64,000 bases of DNA from positions 37,404,501-37,468,500 of the forward strand of contig CP142461.1 in NCBI GenBank assembly GCA_038049695.1, in the 5' to 3' direction. The stretch comes from Cinnamomum chago (Eukaryota > Streptophyta > Magnoliopsida > Laurales > Lauraceae). The translations under genes and the position numbers were made by a program. Positions 1 to 12,500 of the stretch are shown in pieces (position 1 is the stretch's first letter; every line of letters begins with the position of its first letter). The notes under the pieces are model-generated. The model was not told the DNA's origin and did not search any database. It saw nothing but the letters and a program-made list of their open reading frames with translations.

Positions 1-2129
1 TCTCCTTGAGGATTCTTCTTCTTTTTATTTCTTTTATTTTCCCTTTTTTTTTTCCCCGAAATGAGTGAGGGCCTATCAAAAACATTTTGGCCAATGCCAA
101 ACACCCCTTTTCTAAATGTCTACAAACAAGCATTTATCTTTTCGCTAAAATTGCTTTCTATTTAAGCAATATTCCATAATACCTTGTATCTACCGTTCTA
201 CTTGTGCTGTAATGGATGGTTGCATATTTTTCTCTTAACTATGAATTGTAGATTCTTGCTACAGTCATGACCTGGCCCGCCAACCTTGTTTGAAAACCTC
301 ATCATTGACGTATATCACCAGTAATGGTTGGAGAGTCTGACCTGTTCCATAATCAGGTTGGGTTCATGTAAGGGTGAAGATCCATTGGGTCGGTAATCCC
401 CAAACTCCTATAAAAACTAAGAGAAAAAGGCCTAATGGTCCGAGTCGCAAGTCGTCTCTCCATCTTTATGTCTCTCCTGACTTTGGTGTCTGCCTGCTCG
501 CCATCTACCCACATCCCTCAAGGTAAGCATTCCACTCTACTCTTCCCTCTGATGGCTCCTTTCCATTTTCGCACTTCTTCGTCTTCCCTTTTCTTTCCCT
601 TGTCATACTCACATCCCTTCTTCTTTATATTTGTCATGCATTCCCCACCCTGCCCTTTTCCTCTTTTTATCATATTCTTGTGCTTCCAAGTTGTCTTACC
701 CGAGTGGTATTTTGACTATGCTTAACAACCATTTGATAATCTCTGATAAGTTGTTCCAAAGACAAATAGATGCATGTTTGATAAATGTCCGATAAGATGT
801 TCCAAAGACAAATAGATGTTCCAATTTTCACTCTCTTTTTTTTTTTTATTTCCCTTCAACATAGATACCTACATATGCGGAATTTTATTTTTAATTTTCC
901 TTCTGTTTTTGTCACTAGAAAACCAGAATCAGATTCTTGATTTTTGTTTTTGTAAGAACTCTGAGGTAGGTAATGTGGGTTAGCTGACCTGATTAGAGGT
1001 AGGTTGGTTATGGTTGACATTTTCAACCCGTTCAATAAATGGGTCAGGTTCAGCCCCAAAACTGTTGCCTCTGACACTGAAGAGACCCTTTGAAAACGAA
1101 AGAAGTTTTTGAGATAATTGATCAAGATGAGTTTCAATCCTTTGATGGCTTTCTCAATTTATATGGCCTTCTCAATTTATATATCATTAGTTGCCATAAT
1201 TGTAAAGATTACAATAGTATAAACCCTCTTTGATTGGGGCAAATTACATCAAACATCCTACCTAAAAAGGAATGCACACCTGTTTACAAGAGTTTGTCTA
1301 CGGTGTAAAAAAACTACCATAATAGGCCCCTGGCACATGAATGGGCCCAGTCTGTTGGTCCGGTGGACCAGAATTAATGCCCCTCCTTTGGTTCAGTCCC
1401 CGGCAGCAGAAACATCCACATTCTCTACCTTCCCCTTTCTGTTCTTTCCCCCTATTTTCTTCCTTGTCTGCTGTACCTCACTCAAGCTAAAAGGAGGAGT
1501 TTTGAAAAAAGATAGGAACTTGGAGGCCCATTTTCTATATGCAGGCGAATCTTTACTTGTCTGGACTTTGGAATGCTTGAGAATGCTTGCAAATTGGGGC
1601 TCCATGTCGAATCTGTACCACGCTGCTTCGTGGTCGCTGTTGGGGCTCAAGCTCGAGAAAGACTCAAGCAAAATGAAGGCAGTCAACTCGGAGGCGCGTC
1701 CCTTTGCAGGCTAGGCGAAGGGCGTGTCCATATGGATAGGATCGTTGGCAGGTACGACAAACCTTATGGCTCTTCCTATCGATGATTTTCAAGTCATATG
1801 AGGCATGGAATTCCTGCATACTGTTTGAGCTGTCCTCATGCCCTTCATGAGGGAGTGTGCTTACATCCGATAGAGGGGATTTATAGGCCTACTTCTCAAC
1901 TTGGAGTTCCATTCGCTTCTATCGCTATTGATTCGGGACACGGAAACACTCTTTATAAAAAGCAAATCCACTAGCCATAAGCTTGAGCTCCTGTTGATAT
2001 GGAAACATCTCTTTCCATGTGATTTGGCACCTGATCTGTTTATGCTTTATCCGCTGCTTCAACTTGTTCTGGGTAAAATACAACTCGGGCAACTGACCGA
2101 TCGGGGTTTGTATCTCCAATGAATGGTTT
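1..2129. other. Non-genic sequence, pyrimidine-rich start
   Basis: I see no supported gene here. The first 60 bases and 540-690 are pyrimidine-rich, and the short open frames have no recognisable domain. Part of 1860-2129 may be a further decayed extension of the copia remnant that follows, but the similarity is too weak to set a boundary. Confidence 0.4.
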
Positions 2130-3240
2130 TGCTCCTTTATTTCCCACTGACACCGCGGAGTAAATTAGGTGACAGCGGAAGTAAATCAAACACTTGATTC
2201 AATGGCAAAGAATGCGAGATTTTTTCAACACTCAATGGGAAGATTCTTCCCATCTGCAGTGCTATTTTTTGAGTTCCCATGACATGGCTGAATATCAGTA
2301 AGAATGGATGAAGAATAAGTCATATAGTTAGAGGCATTGGAGTCTACATAACAAAGTTGTGATGTTGGTGTTTTACCAGTAAGATCAAGGGCAGAGATGC
2401 AGACCGTAAAATCTGTTGGATAACGTCAGGAGGAAGAATATTGGTTGGAGGAGTGCGATTAGTGGAGGCTGCTAGGCTAGCCGTTGCCCTTCATGATGGG
2501 AAGAGTATGAAGTGTCCGATTCCCTCTATTCTGCGGCCTCCTTCGGCATTTAGAAATTATATACCCAGCTTTTTCACAATAATTGCGTGCCTTTTTCTTA
2601 CTCGGGCTATCCACATGACCATACTCCTTGCGGCTATAACATTGAACTTTGCTGAAGTCCCTGGGCTTGGCTTGACTAGCAAAGACAACATTCAAAGGAG
2701 TGCCTTTATTGTCAATCGTAGCTTGAGTCAGAAGGCGTTGCTCTTCTTGAAGGAGCTCTCCAAGACATTAATTCAGAGAGGGGGCAGGGACACGACGCAA
2801 TAGATTTGAGTGAATTGATACATATTGTACTCGTACTTTCATTAAAAACTGATCTTGTCGACTGTCCCTGTGTTCTTTTTTAAAATAAGGGAGAGGTGGC
2901 AGAAGGAGTGGAGCAAATAGATTGATAAGCCTGGAATAGTTGTCTTGAATCGACTTATTCCCTTGAATATTCATAAATATCACATTTCAATTGTTATGTA
3001 CTCAAATAGTTCCAAATTTCTTTAGCTGTTTTATATGGACGTATATTAAGCACATTTCTTTGATTTGATCAGAGCAATATCGTCCATTCAATCCAATGTT
3101 ATCATTCGATACCATCATTAATACATATTCAACTTTGCTCTTGATCCTAGCACAGCCTCTTACCCAGTAGTACGTTGGGGTGATTCTTACCTGGCCGCCA
3201 GGGTTTGAACCTGGGCAATCGTCACCTTTCCTCACCGAGG
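2130..3240 (-). pseudogene. Decayed Ty1/copia gag-protease remnant
   Basis: Minus-strand translation in several frames gives a gag-like stretch containing VSIHSNLLRRVPAPSLN (about 2768-2870). After it comes a double zinc-knuckle-like segment beginning CYSRKEYGHV and continuing NYCEKAGYIISKCRRRPQNR (about 2500-2640). Cysteine pairs followed by His and Cys, separated by a Lys-rich spacer, are typical of copia gag nucleocapsid regions. Below about 2450 a stretch resembles the degraded protease (Asp-Ser-Gly-Ala-type) region. Stops and frame changes are frequent, so this is a dead copy. No LTRs, TSDs or reverse transcriptase were found beside it. The gag assignment is fairly secure; the protease part is tentative. 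Confidence 0.55.
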
Positions 3241-3264
3241 GCTCCCTTACCTCAGCCGAAATCT
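3188..3264 (-). repeat. tRNA-like SINE head (fragment)
   Basis: On the minus strand a pol III A-box-like GGCTGAGGTAAGG (3245-3257) is followed about 35 bp later by a B-box-like CCCAGGTTCAAACCCT (3200-3215). The spacing and boxes are those of a tRNA-derived SINE. No cloverleaf of a functional tRNA can be drawn, and the 3' body and tail are not delimited. Confidence 0.45.
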
Positions 3265-3715
3265 ACTTTGCTCTAAGCTGGGTATTTCAAAACAATCTGC
3301 CATGAATAAATGATTTTCACTTCAAGGAGCAACCATCAAGAAAGTGGTCATTGTTTCTGTCCACGATCACAACTATATGGAGCATCACAATTAGCTTCGC
3401 AAGTGGACCCAAGTCGGGTCCTGAAGGTCCAGTCTCGCTAGCCCAAATTTGCACTGCAGTTTTTCGTAATTAAATTGGCTGGACCTGAGTATTTGTCTGC
3501 CGAAAAGAACAGTTACATGGTCCGGCGGGCTGAAAAGAACCCAAAGCACAGTTGTAAGGTGACCACTTATCAAACAGCTGGGGACTTCAGGGAGAAGGCT
3601 TGACAGCCATTTGGAATTTCTGGTCATTAATTCCACTTATCAAATAGACCCAATGGGTATGAAATTGAATGTACAAACTGACTCTAAACAAGTAGACTCA
3701 GACCTACCAAGTTTT

Positions 3716-3795
3716 TAAACACGCAGAATCGGGTTACCAAAAAGCCATGCAGAATCGGGTTACCAAAAAAGCATGCAGACTCGGGTTTTTAACCC
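3716..3795. repeat. Short tandem repeat, unit about 27 bp
   Basis: The phrase GCAGAATCGGGTTACCAAAAA occurs twice and then a third, diverged time (GCAGACTCGGGTTTTTAACC), with a spacing of about 27-29 bp. Confidence 0.6.
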
Positions 3796-4749
3796 GTGTT
3801 AGATCCAAACTTGGACTAGTACTGGTCTTCTTTAATTGTAAAATGCCTCACACCAAGACACAGGTTAGTCCAGCCCAATTCTGACTCTTTAAAATGATAC
3901 ACATGAGAAGTAATTTGCCACAAATAAGTTTACATTATGAGGAAACCCACTAGATGCACAAAATAGAAGAGGATGGTGTGGATTAATGTTTGAATTTAAG
4001 CCTTGAATTTCTCTAATTTAAACAAAAGTCAATTAAAAGGACCAAGTGAAAATCTAGGGCTGTTGGAAGGTAGGGCATGAATTTCTAGTACAAGTCCAAA
4101 CACACACACAACCCATCCCCTAATACCATAGCGTGTAGAAATAGGTGACTCTCCCCCAATCAGCTTCCATGAGAGAACGTAAAGAAAGTATTAAGTAAAA
4201 TTAGATCATGATTGGCAGTCTTATGGAAACCCTCTATCAGGTGGCAAATCATTTGTTTGGCATGACGTTTGTGTCAAGGCTCTCATAGATGGCAATATTT
4301 CTCCATCAATGTGCGAGCTGTGTGGCTACTACCTGGTGGGAGATGTGTTAATGGTTCGTTTCATTGTCTTAATTCATAGAGAGAGAAATGACGAAAAGGA
4401 TAGATCACAGCCTGCATGGAATGCGTCTCTTTTCGAACTTATGAACTGCGGTTTAAATCCCTGTTCTCAAGCAACGTGACCTATCAAGGGGAAGGAGTAA
4501 GGCCCAAGACGATAGGGTGGAAGTAGTAAAAATAAATTTGAAAAAATGCATCCTATTTAAGGATATGTCTTAGATAAATTAGAATGAAGAAACAAATTCA
4601 TAGAGGTGACCCAAAACAATCGTGACAAGGCTTTGATGGTGATGATGTTGACATCATACTAAAGTCTTTATCAATGTAGATGGTACTGCTAGATTAGGAT
4701 GCACAATTAATAACAAAACCAAAAGGAGTGTAAATACAATCAAAGCATA
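3796..4749. other. No gene seen
   Basis: AT-rich sequence with short open frames only. I recognise no domain, RNA or repeat structure. Confidence 0.4.
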
Positions 4750-4880
4750 GGAGCATTCCTACCTTATTATGAGAGACAAAGGTGGAAGCCTTCACATTTA
4801 AGTTGTTAGTATTGGATATAGATGTGAGGGCCCTCACCTTATCTCTCATAGTAAGGTGAAAGATGCTCTCATAGGAGCAT
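4750..4880. mobile_element. Small foldback MITE, copy 1
   Basis: The ends GGAGCATTCCTACC and CTCATAGGAGCAT are inverted relative to each other. Inside, CCTTATTATGAGAGAC and its near-inverse GTCTCTCATAGTAAGG-type arm form a hairpin around a roughly 60 bp loop. A second copy of the same family lies at 23221-23372, with the same loop phrase (CACATTTAAGTT, then TTGGAT) and the same arms, which shows that this is a dispersed family. No coding capacity. Confidence 0.6.
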
Positions 4881-7800
4881 TTACGTGAAATTTAGACAGA
4901 TGCCAATAAATGGTTGTGAAGTGTTATTGCCAAATTTGAATGTAAGGTTGGGCCCAACTTGATTCCTAATTTGAAATCCATACAAATCATGCGTCATGCC
5001 CATCCTAGATCAGTTCTAAAACTAATTACTGGGGCTCACATTTGAAATTCAAACTACTCAAAATCACAATTTCTTTATTTATTGCATTCGTTTCAAATCT
5101 TACTTCACTTAGAGTTGGATCCACTCATGCGTAGAACATATAATTTCACCCTTTTCTCAATCATAAGTTTCAGGTATGATCGATCTGCTGTTGTGTGTAG
5201 CTGCAATTGCAGTAAAGTATGGGCATGTTTTTGCAACCATGTTTCTGCAAAAAATGTGATAAAAAATTGGAATGTTTTCTCATGGTGAAAACTTACGATT
5301 ATTTTGGTCTGACCGCTTTTTCTATGAGGAGAAACACAAAAATGTACTCAATTTCAGTAATTGTGCAGAAAAGCATTTGGACTAGAAGGGGTAGGAACTT
5401 TTTTACTTCTACAAAAGCAGAAAGAGTAGGCAAAACCGGTTTTACGCAATCACAATGGAATTGTGCTAAGGGCCTATTTGTTTGCCATTGGTGGTTAAAA
5501 ACGAAGACCAAAAGTGAATATCCAAAAGTTCCCATCAAATAACATCCCTTTTTAATGGTAATTGAATCTAGAGAAGATGGGAAATGAAGAACAAGCTATC
5601 GCCCGAGTAATTCAATACCTAAGAAAGTCAATGTTTCATCTATATTATCACTTTATTACCGTTCCTCACTTCACATCCTTCTTTCTACTTCTTTAAAAGT
5701 CTTTATTTTTAGCTTATTTAACCGTAAATTCCTATATGGTCTAATCTTAACAAATAGGACATAAGATTAGAGATTAGATGGGTACCCGACTCTCCGATTA
5801 TCCGAAGGTTGCCCTGTTGAAAAATAGGTTTGGGACTTATTTTAGGTTTCGATTCATAAACAAGTATCGGTCTGGAATCCAATTTAGGTTCTAACTGATA
5901 AATGTGTTCAGTTTTGGATCCATACAAGTTCTGACTCATAGATATGGTACCTGATGTACAAGTTTTTAATGTTGTGAATTGGAGTGCAAAATCAACTTTA
6001 GTTCGTCATTTTCTATATCTAATTTTGAAAGTTAGTAGACTTGATATAATATTATAAGTCGAATGATATTCTTATTTTAAGCAAAAAATAAAAAAATGAA
6101 AAAGAAGTTGCGAGTTTGGAACCAATAAAATAGGTTCCAAGTCGGAATCGGGTTCGGAATCGAAACCTCATTTGAAAACTCTAGTTCTAGGTTCAGTATG
6201 GTTCTAGCATGGAGCCGACCTGTTTACATCCCTACCTAAGAGTCAGAGTCTACATTTGTGATTTCGCTATGGAAAATTAAGTCCAATGTCCCTCCATTGA
6301 AAATTATTCTCCATAAAATCGTGAAAGAGTTATTTTTGTTTTGCTTTTCCAACAAAAAAGGCGGTCACACTAAATGCGTTGGAAGCATTCTCTATGAAAA
6401 AGAATGGGACCTAAAGTTTCTAATAAGTTTTTTAGCAGTTTGGAGACTTAGGGTGGGCCCTGCTAATGGATTTCTATGGGTAGACAGAGAGACCCAGATA
6501 CAATAAGGGGTCGTTTGTCTTTTACGCGAAGGGTATGTAAAAACAATTTACACGTGGAAAAAATGAATATTCAAATTTCAAGTATGTAACGTTTACACAT
6601 GTATTTCTTTTTACAACATTTGTCTAATAACACTATTTTCACATCATTTACACATGCGATTCATTTTTCTATGTTTGTTTCAATAATATGTGTATATGTA
6701 TTAAACGATTTTGTAAATGATACTTATTGATCATTAAATTATATTTTACTATAATGATATGAAAAGGAGACAAAAAATGTCTGATTTATATCAAAGTTTT
6801 CATTTTCATTTTAAATCTTTAAAAAAGAACATGTCTTTCAACATGAAATATACTTTTCAAAAATAGATATTTCTATCAATGATCACCTTTAAAAAATTTC
6901 ATTCCAACATGTTTGGTTAAGGAAATAAAAGTTTATATTATTATTTTAATTAATTAATATTTAGTTCAATATTATCTTAATTAATTATTCAATTTGCATA
7001 AAACTTAACACATGCATCTCACCGGCTTTATGCCAATATTAATCAATTATAGAAAGTTCTTAAAATGAGTATTTTATTGCTAAGTCCAATTATATTAAAA
7101 GCATAATAAATTTATTATATTTAGATAAAATTACATTTATACATTATTTTTTAATGATACCATAATACTACATAATATACATTCTTCCTTTTCTCTCACA
7201 TTCATTTATACATATTTAAATATTTTTAAAGCAATACAATAATAAATAATTTTAGAATAATCATTAAGATATTTGGAGAAAATCTAAAAGGAGAAGAGAA
7301 GATAGAATGGCTAGAAAGAAATAGAGAGGTTGCCTTCATAAAAGGGAATGAGAAGTAGGGAGAATTTTCATTCATAAGTTTCATCAGCCTTTATGCATCT
7401 TTTATTATTATTTTGTAAATGCGTTGGAGAGGGTTTTGAAATCAAAACTTCTTTGATGAAAATGTCTCTTTTATTATTATTTTTCTAAATGCATTTGGGG
7501 GGTTTCGAACCCAAAACCTCTTTGAGGTAAACTTTTCCAAAACCAAACCGTCCACCTTATGTTACTGATTTACATATAAAATAGATAAATACTTGTAAAT
7601 AAATATTATTGATGCCTAAATATTACGCATGTACACCATCTGCATTAGTAAACGGTTGCTTTCGTGTCAAATTACCATATAAAAAACGCTTCCGCTTTAC
7701 GCCTTTCCTTTTCGGCATAGGTAAGATTGAGCCACCGGCTCCTGCAAGAGATAGGCCAGGAAAAAAAAAAAAACCAAGTGTACACCTGGAGAGCACGCCA

Positions 7801-7996
7801 AAATTGCACTCTCTATGATTTATACTTCCATCATACTAATCTAAAACGATCAATGTATTGAGCCACGCCATAATTGATCAAAACACAGAGCACAAAACAC
7901 AAAGCACAAAACACAACCATTTTTCCCAGTTTAATTCTAATTTGGGCAGTGAGAAACTGGTGGACCTCACCCGATTCACACATGGCTGGACCCAAG
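4881..7996. other. AT-rich intergenic sequence
   Basis: No gene recognised. 6500-7600 is strongly AT-rich and has weak imperfect inverted ends (near 6504 and 7560), which could be an old MITE, but I cannot support it. A short poly-A run lies at about 7759-7771. Confidence 0.4.
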
Positions 7997-8471
7997 TCTA
8001 TAAATTTGGAGACTGTTGTCATATTAAAGTTTTGGGTCGGCTTTCAAAATCTATCTAAATAATGGGTCTGTCCCCAAAACCCAGAAAAAAATTCTGGATT
8101 TTGAATCCAAACCAAGATCCGCATTGTATATTTCAGTCACTATGCCAAAGAACCGGGAGAGAACATAGTTTCGTATGCTCCTTTCGGATTACCTGTAGCT
8201 TCAAAGAAAGAACAGATGCTTTCATCACAATCTTTCGAGTTGTTTCATTTCATTTCATTTCAGAAATACCATCGCACACACAACCACCGTCAAAAGGTTT
8301 CCAAACTTACCAAATCCATTAGAGAGTTTCCAATAAAACCCAATATAAAAAATCTCAGATCTGACGTTTCCACCCTTGCCAAACAAAACCCATATCCCAG
8401 AATCCCACCAAATCCCTTCTCCTGCTGCTTCATTGTCTCAAGGAAGAGAGGAGGAGAAACAAAAGCAGAGG
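7997..8471 (+). promoter_or_regulatory. Putative core promoter and 5' leader of small peptide gene
   Basis: A TATA-like CTATAAAT sits at about 7997-8004, some 470 bp before the ATG at 8472. The transcript leader would be CT/CA-rich, as plant leaders often are. An alternative in-frame ATG at 8376 would add 32 residues, but they are low-complexity and polar, unlike the compact cysteine-rich start chosen. This is inference from position and composition. Confidence 0.25.
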
Positions 8472-8654
8472 ATGTGCTGCACGGGGACCATGTGCAGGAT
8501 ATGCACATGCTTGATTCTGGTGGTTGTTTTGATCGGTTTGCTGTTTGGGTTCGGGGTATTCAAGCATGGATTCCACAAGATCAAGGACACCATTCACGTT
8601 TCTCCTTCTAGTGGAAGGCCGTTTCTAGGTTATGGTGCTCCCAATCATCCCTGA
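8472..8654 (+). CDS. Small cysteine-rich transmembrane peptide, 60 aa
   Basis: This single-exon frame encodes 60 residues. It begins with a Cys-rich MCCTGTMCRICTC segment (5 Cys in 13 residues), then one strongly hydrophobic helix (LILVVVLIGLLFGFGVF, residues about 14-30). A short basic, amphipathic stretch (KHGFHKIKDTIH) follows, and the tail ends in GRPFLGYGAPNHP. This layout, with a cytosolic or lumenal Cys cluster that could be S-acylated, one membrane anchor and a basic juxtamembrane tail, resembles small uncharacterised plant membrane proteins. I recognise the pattern but cannot name the family. The purine-rich GAGGAGAAACAAAAGCAGAGG before the ATG at 8472 is a plausible plant leader. 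No partner gene is adjacent. It could also be a chance frame, but composition and a clean stop argue for a real gene. Confidence 0.6.
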   Translation: MCCTGTMCRICTCLILVVVLIGLLFGFGVFKHGFHKIKDTIHVSPSSGRPFLGYGAPNHP

Positions 8655-9403
8655 TTTTTCCTTGGGTTCTTTTGATTCTCTTCTTTTAAAATCTTGTTAT
8701 GTTGGTTTGTGGGATTTTCTTGGGTGTTTGGATTTTTTTTTTTTTTAAATCATTGATGTGATGGTGGTGTTCTTGTGAATGATGAGTATTTTGGGATTTT
8801 GATGATTGGCGATTTTTTTTAATATGATTTGGTGATTTTGTTCTTGTGATGGGAGATTGTTAGTTTGGCCGGTATGTTATGGATTTGGATTGAGATAGGG
8901 TTCTCGATTGTGGGTCATGTAGGCTCTAGATTGCACATTAGTGATCTACTCTCTGACTTATTGCAGCCTTGTTGTGAGCCCACAACCCCTGAAAGGTCCA
9001 CTTGGGTCGGACCGATTGTAGTCTATATAGGGATTGTGGGTGGAAGCTCTCTGTACTTTTGATCATGAGAGGATCAATCAGTAACATCAATGGCCGTAAC
9101 ATGCTATAGATGTCAAGGCCCTGAAAAATATGCAATTAGTGGATAGAGAAATTTTCTCCTTGGGACATTCCTGCATGCCTGGTTGTGAAGACCCATTAAT
9201 TCAGGAGTCCTTGGGCCCTGACTCTTTGACAGGTGGATCATGTTTCTGCATGTGAAAATTTTGGCCCTATAAAAAAGTGCATTAGATTTTCCAGAACTCC
9301 AGTGGCTTTTCGGAATTTTGGGGTACCTGGGCCCACCTTCAAAGTTATCAAATCAAAACTCTCCATTTGCAGTTCCTCATTTAAAATTCAGTGGTACTAC
9401 CGG
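8655..9403. other. 3' flank of the small peptide gene
   Basis: The T/G-rich sequence just after the stop (8655-8860) looks like a plant 3' UTR, with several TTTTTT and TTGTGAT runs. No further gene is seen. Confidence 0.35.
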
Positions 9404-9514
9404 ACAAATTTTTTAGCCAGAACTTTGGACAACTCCTATGATATCCCATAAATATTCCTATGATATTCAAGGGATATCATAGGGGTTGTCCAACGTTATG
9501 GCCAAAAAATTTGT
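9404..9514. repeat. Imperfect 44-bp inverted repeat (hairpin)
   Basis: Arm 9404-9447 (starting ACAAATTTTTTAGCCAG) pairs with arm 9471-9514 (ending GGCCAAAAAATTTGT) at roughly 38-40 of 44 positions around a 23 bp loop. The arms contain CCTATGATATCCC and its complement. It may be a tiny foldback MITE, or the core of one. Confidence 0.6.
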
Positions 9515-12500
9515 TGGGTTTGGTCATATCGCATATGGGATGGTTCCCATTCTTTGCCACCCGACGTGATCAGGTGAAGATTTGTTGATTTTTTTATTAT
9601 GCTGTGATTGTGGCATATATTGTTTATTGCATGAATTTGAATTCTAGAAATTGTATTGATCCGTGGGAGAGTCAACTCTAATTTTTCATCATTAGTAATT
9701 ATAAAGTAACCTAGTCTAAATATTTGAAAAGGAACATGGGCTTGGAGGTGTAGGTGTATCCGTGTATGTCATACATACCCCCGTAGAATTGATGGGGGCG
9801 AGACTTGGGTCCGCCTCCAGAACTCGAATGAAATTCTTGGGTCTATTTCCAAATTTCTCATGAAAAATTTTGAGTGCATCTCAAAACTCACGTAAGAATT
9901 TTGGATTTGCCCACAAAATCCAATTACCTATTTGGGTTCACCTAGGCCCACCATTGCTTGGATGGTTGCGAGTTAGGAGTTCAAATTATACTATGGAATT
10001 TCTACCAAAAAAAAATTATACTATGGTACCGCATCCCATCAGATCATTAACTCGGTTCCATTCCTAAATCATTTAGGTTGGAAATCCCATGCTTCTGAAA
10101 TTTTAATACTGAGTATGTGCCATGTATGTGCCGTTAACTTCTCAATTGCCCATGATTTGGGTGCAACCAATAAATTGGCTAGGATGATTAAACCGATTTT
10201 CATTTTTTCATTTATTTCATCACTTACAAACTCACCAGATGAGGAGGGCTTAGAAAACAGGCCTCTGTATTTTCGTACAACCTAAAAAGGATCTTGTATT
10301 TTGTATCTTTGCTAAATCTTTCCGATCTGATGACGAAATGATAATGACAGTGATCAACTTTTGATCAACTCCACTAAAACTAAGTGGGAGTCACCTTTAT
10401 GCAAATGACCTAGATAGTCATGGTGATGAAAAGGCTTGGATGAGGATTGGGAAAAGATATCAAGCTGATAAGATGATCTTAGCCATTAGTTTTATCATTT
10501 TAAAGTTTAGTGACTATACACTATATGGACTTCTTGTGGTAAAATCAAATGTGAACAATGGTCCAAAATAGTGTGATATGAGATAGTTCCAATCAAGCAT
10601 GGAGAATAGTGTGAATGGCTTAGATTGATCAAAGGTAGAAAGCTCAAAAGAGGTTTTATTTATTTATTCATTTATTTATTTATTTATTATTGTGAGAAAG
10701 GCCCATTTTGGCAAAACTCCTTGTGTGAGACACTTGATTCTAGACACCTGACTACATAGATTTAAATATTGACAGACTCTTTTTGCATATATTGCAATAT
10801 TGATATATTATAGTACTTCGCTACTTTTGATTTTAACATATTATTACTTTTAGTGCTTGGAAATTGCAAAATATTTCATGATATTCTAAATTTATGTGTT
10901 AGGCTATTCATAAATATTTAAAAAATGATAAAAATAAAAAGAAGCAATAATTTGAGATGATATTTATTTGGCTCAATATAAACTTACCAATACTTAAGTT
11001 ACAATTATTCTCAAAGATTGTACCTAATGCACCTGCACACACATTGATATAAAATGATCTAGCATATCAACTATCCACTGGTATTCAGCTTAAGGTCAAA
11101 CGGAAAATCATCAAACATCCAACGCCAGGGGCATCTCAATATCTTACATGATAGAGATGTACAAATTCAAAACAATCATAATATGTAAGTATTTGGATGA
11201 GATGATAAATTTAAAATAGGTTTGAATTAGACTTTTGAGTTCTACAAAACAGAGGAGCCAGAACTCTCTTCACCCCAGAGGAAACCCAATATCTACTTCG
11301 TTACATATAATTCCTTCCCACAAATCTATAATTTTTTAAATTCCTGCTGTCAATCAGTTCAAAAAATCAAAAGGAATTCTCAAATTCCTAATAGCAAATA
11401 GACCCAAAAAATCAGGAGTTCTCAAATTCCCTGAAAGGACAGAAAAATTGGATGGAGTTCTCAAAATCCTCTCTACATGTCATTTCTTCTTCCTCCCATC
11501 TCCAAACTCATTTTGACATGCGAGGGACAATAAAGCATCTGACAAAACCATTTTCAAGTGATAAAATTCTTCCAACCAAGTGTATAATAAGCCTTGAAAA
11601 ATACAAATTTCTTAACACTTCAATGTTGGGAAATATCATATTCAATGTGTAGTACCATTAAAAGAAAACATCTACATGGGTTTCTCATCAATATCAAAAG
11701 AACTTGCCAACAAGTAGACATGAGAAGACTACTTATATCAATATTGTGTAAAAGTGATTTTGCAGAATAAAAAGATTTATCTCTAAAACTTGAAAGAAAG
11801 CAAGAGAGATGAGGGCTAGAATTGAATGCAGTGGAGCTACCTTTGGTCTTAATGAGTAGGGAATAATTTCAAAGAAGTAAAGCCCATATATGATCACTGC
11901 CCCTCTTCAAGAAATGGGTTTTACCAATATGAACTGACAATAAATAAAATAAAATCTTGAGAAAGATAAATACCCTCAAGAAAGAGCTATTACTCTGCTC
12001 AAAATCACAGCTTATTTAATGTGAAAATTGGAACCCCAATGTCTTTCAAACCCTCAAAAAATCTCTGAAAAACAAAAATTGGGTTGTTGGAATTGATCTC
12101 CGTAGTCTCAAAAGGAGGAATTCCAGAAAAAACATTTCCACACAAACCCTTAGAAATCTCAGCATACATTCATGCCTTTGAGGAGCCCTCTATATAGAAG
12201 AGGAGAGATTCAAACCCCAGCAACACTTCTGAAAATAACTCTAAAATTCTGTTTAGACATTTCTAACAATGGAGTTTAACTGAGTGGATTTTGAAGTAAG
12301 AGTTGCAAGATCGGGGTTTCCTGTGCTTGAGAGTGGAGAGTTTTTTTATTTTTTAAGAAAAGTGAGCTCTTGCATGCTTTAAAGTAATATCACTATTCTT
12401 CTACATATCTCTATCTCGCCACAACCAATTGGCTGAGAAAGGACTTCTGTGGGAGAGAAATCCAAAAAATGAGGAGAAGAAATGAGCTCATACCTGGTCA

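Noticed and set aside
435-725. 96-codon plus frame starting with a hydrophobic, signal-like segment
   Set aside because: Composition follows the pyrimidine-rich DNA (Phe/Ser/Pro/Leu), and there is no domain or conserved block.
1337-1714. 125-codon plus frame overlapped by a 97-codon minus frame
   Set aside because: Neither frame resembles a known protein. Both arise in sequence with no splice or codon evidence.
6504-7575. Possible 1-kb AT-rich MITE with ends ATAAGGGGTCGTTTG and CAAACCGTCCACCTTAT
   Set aside because: The inverted match is short and gapped, and the interior shows no further pairing. Not enough to call.
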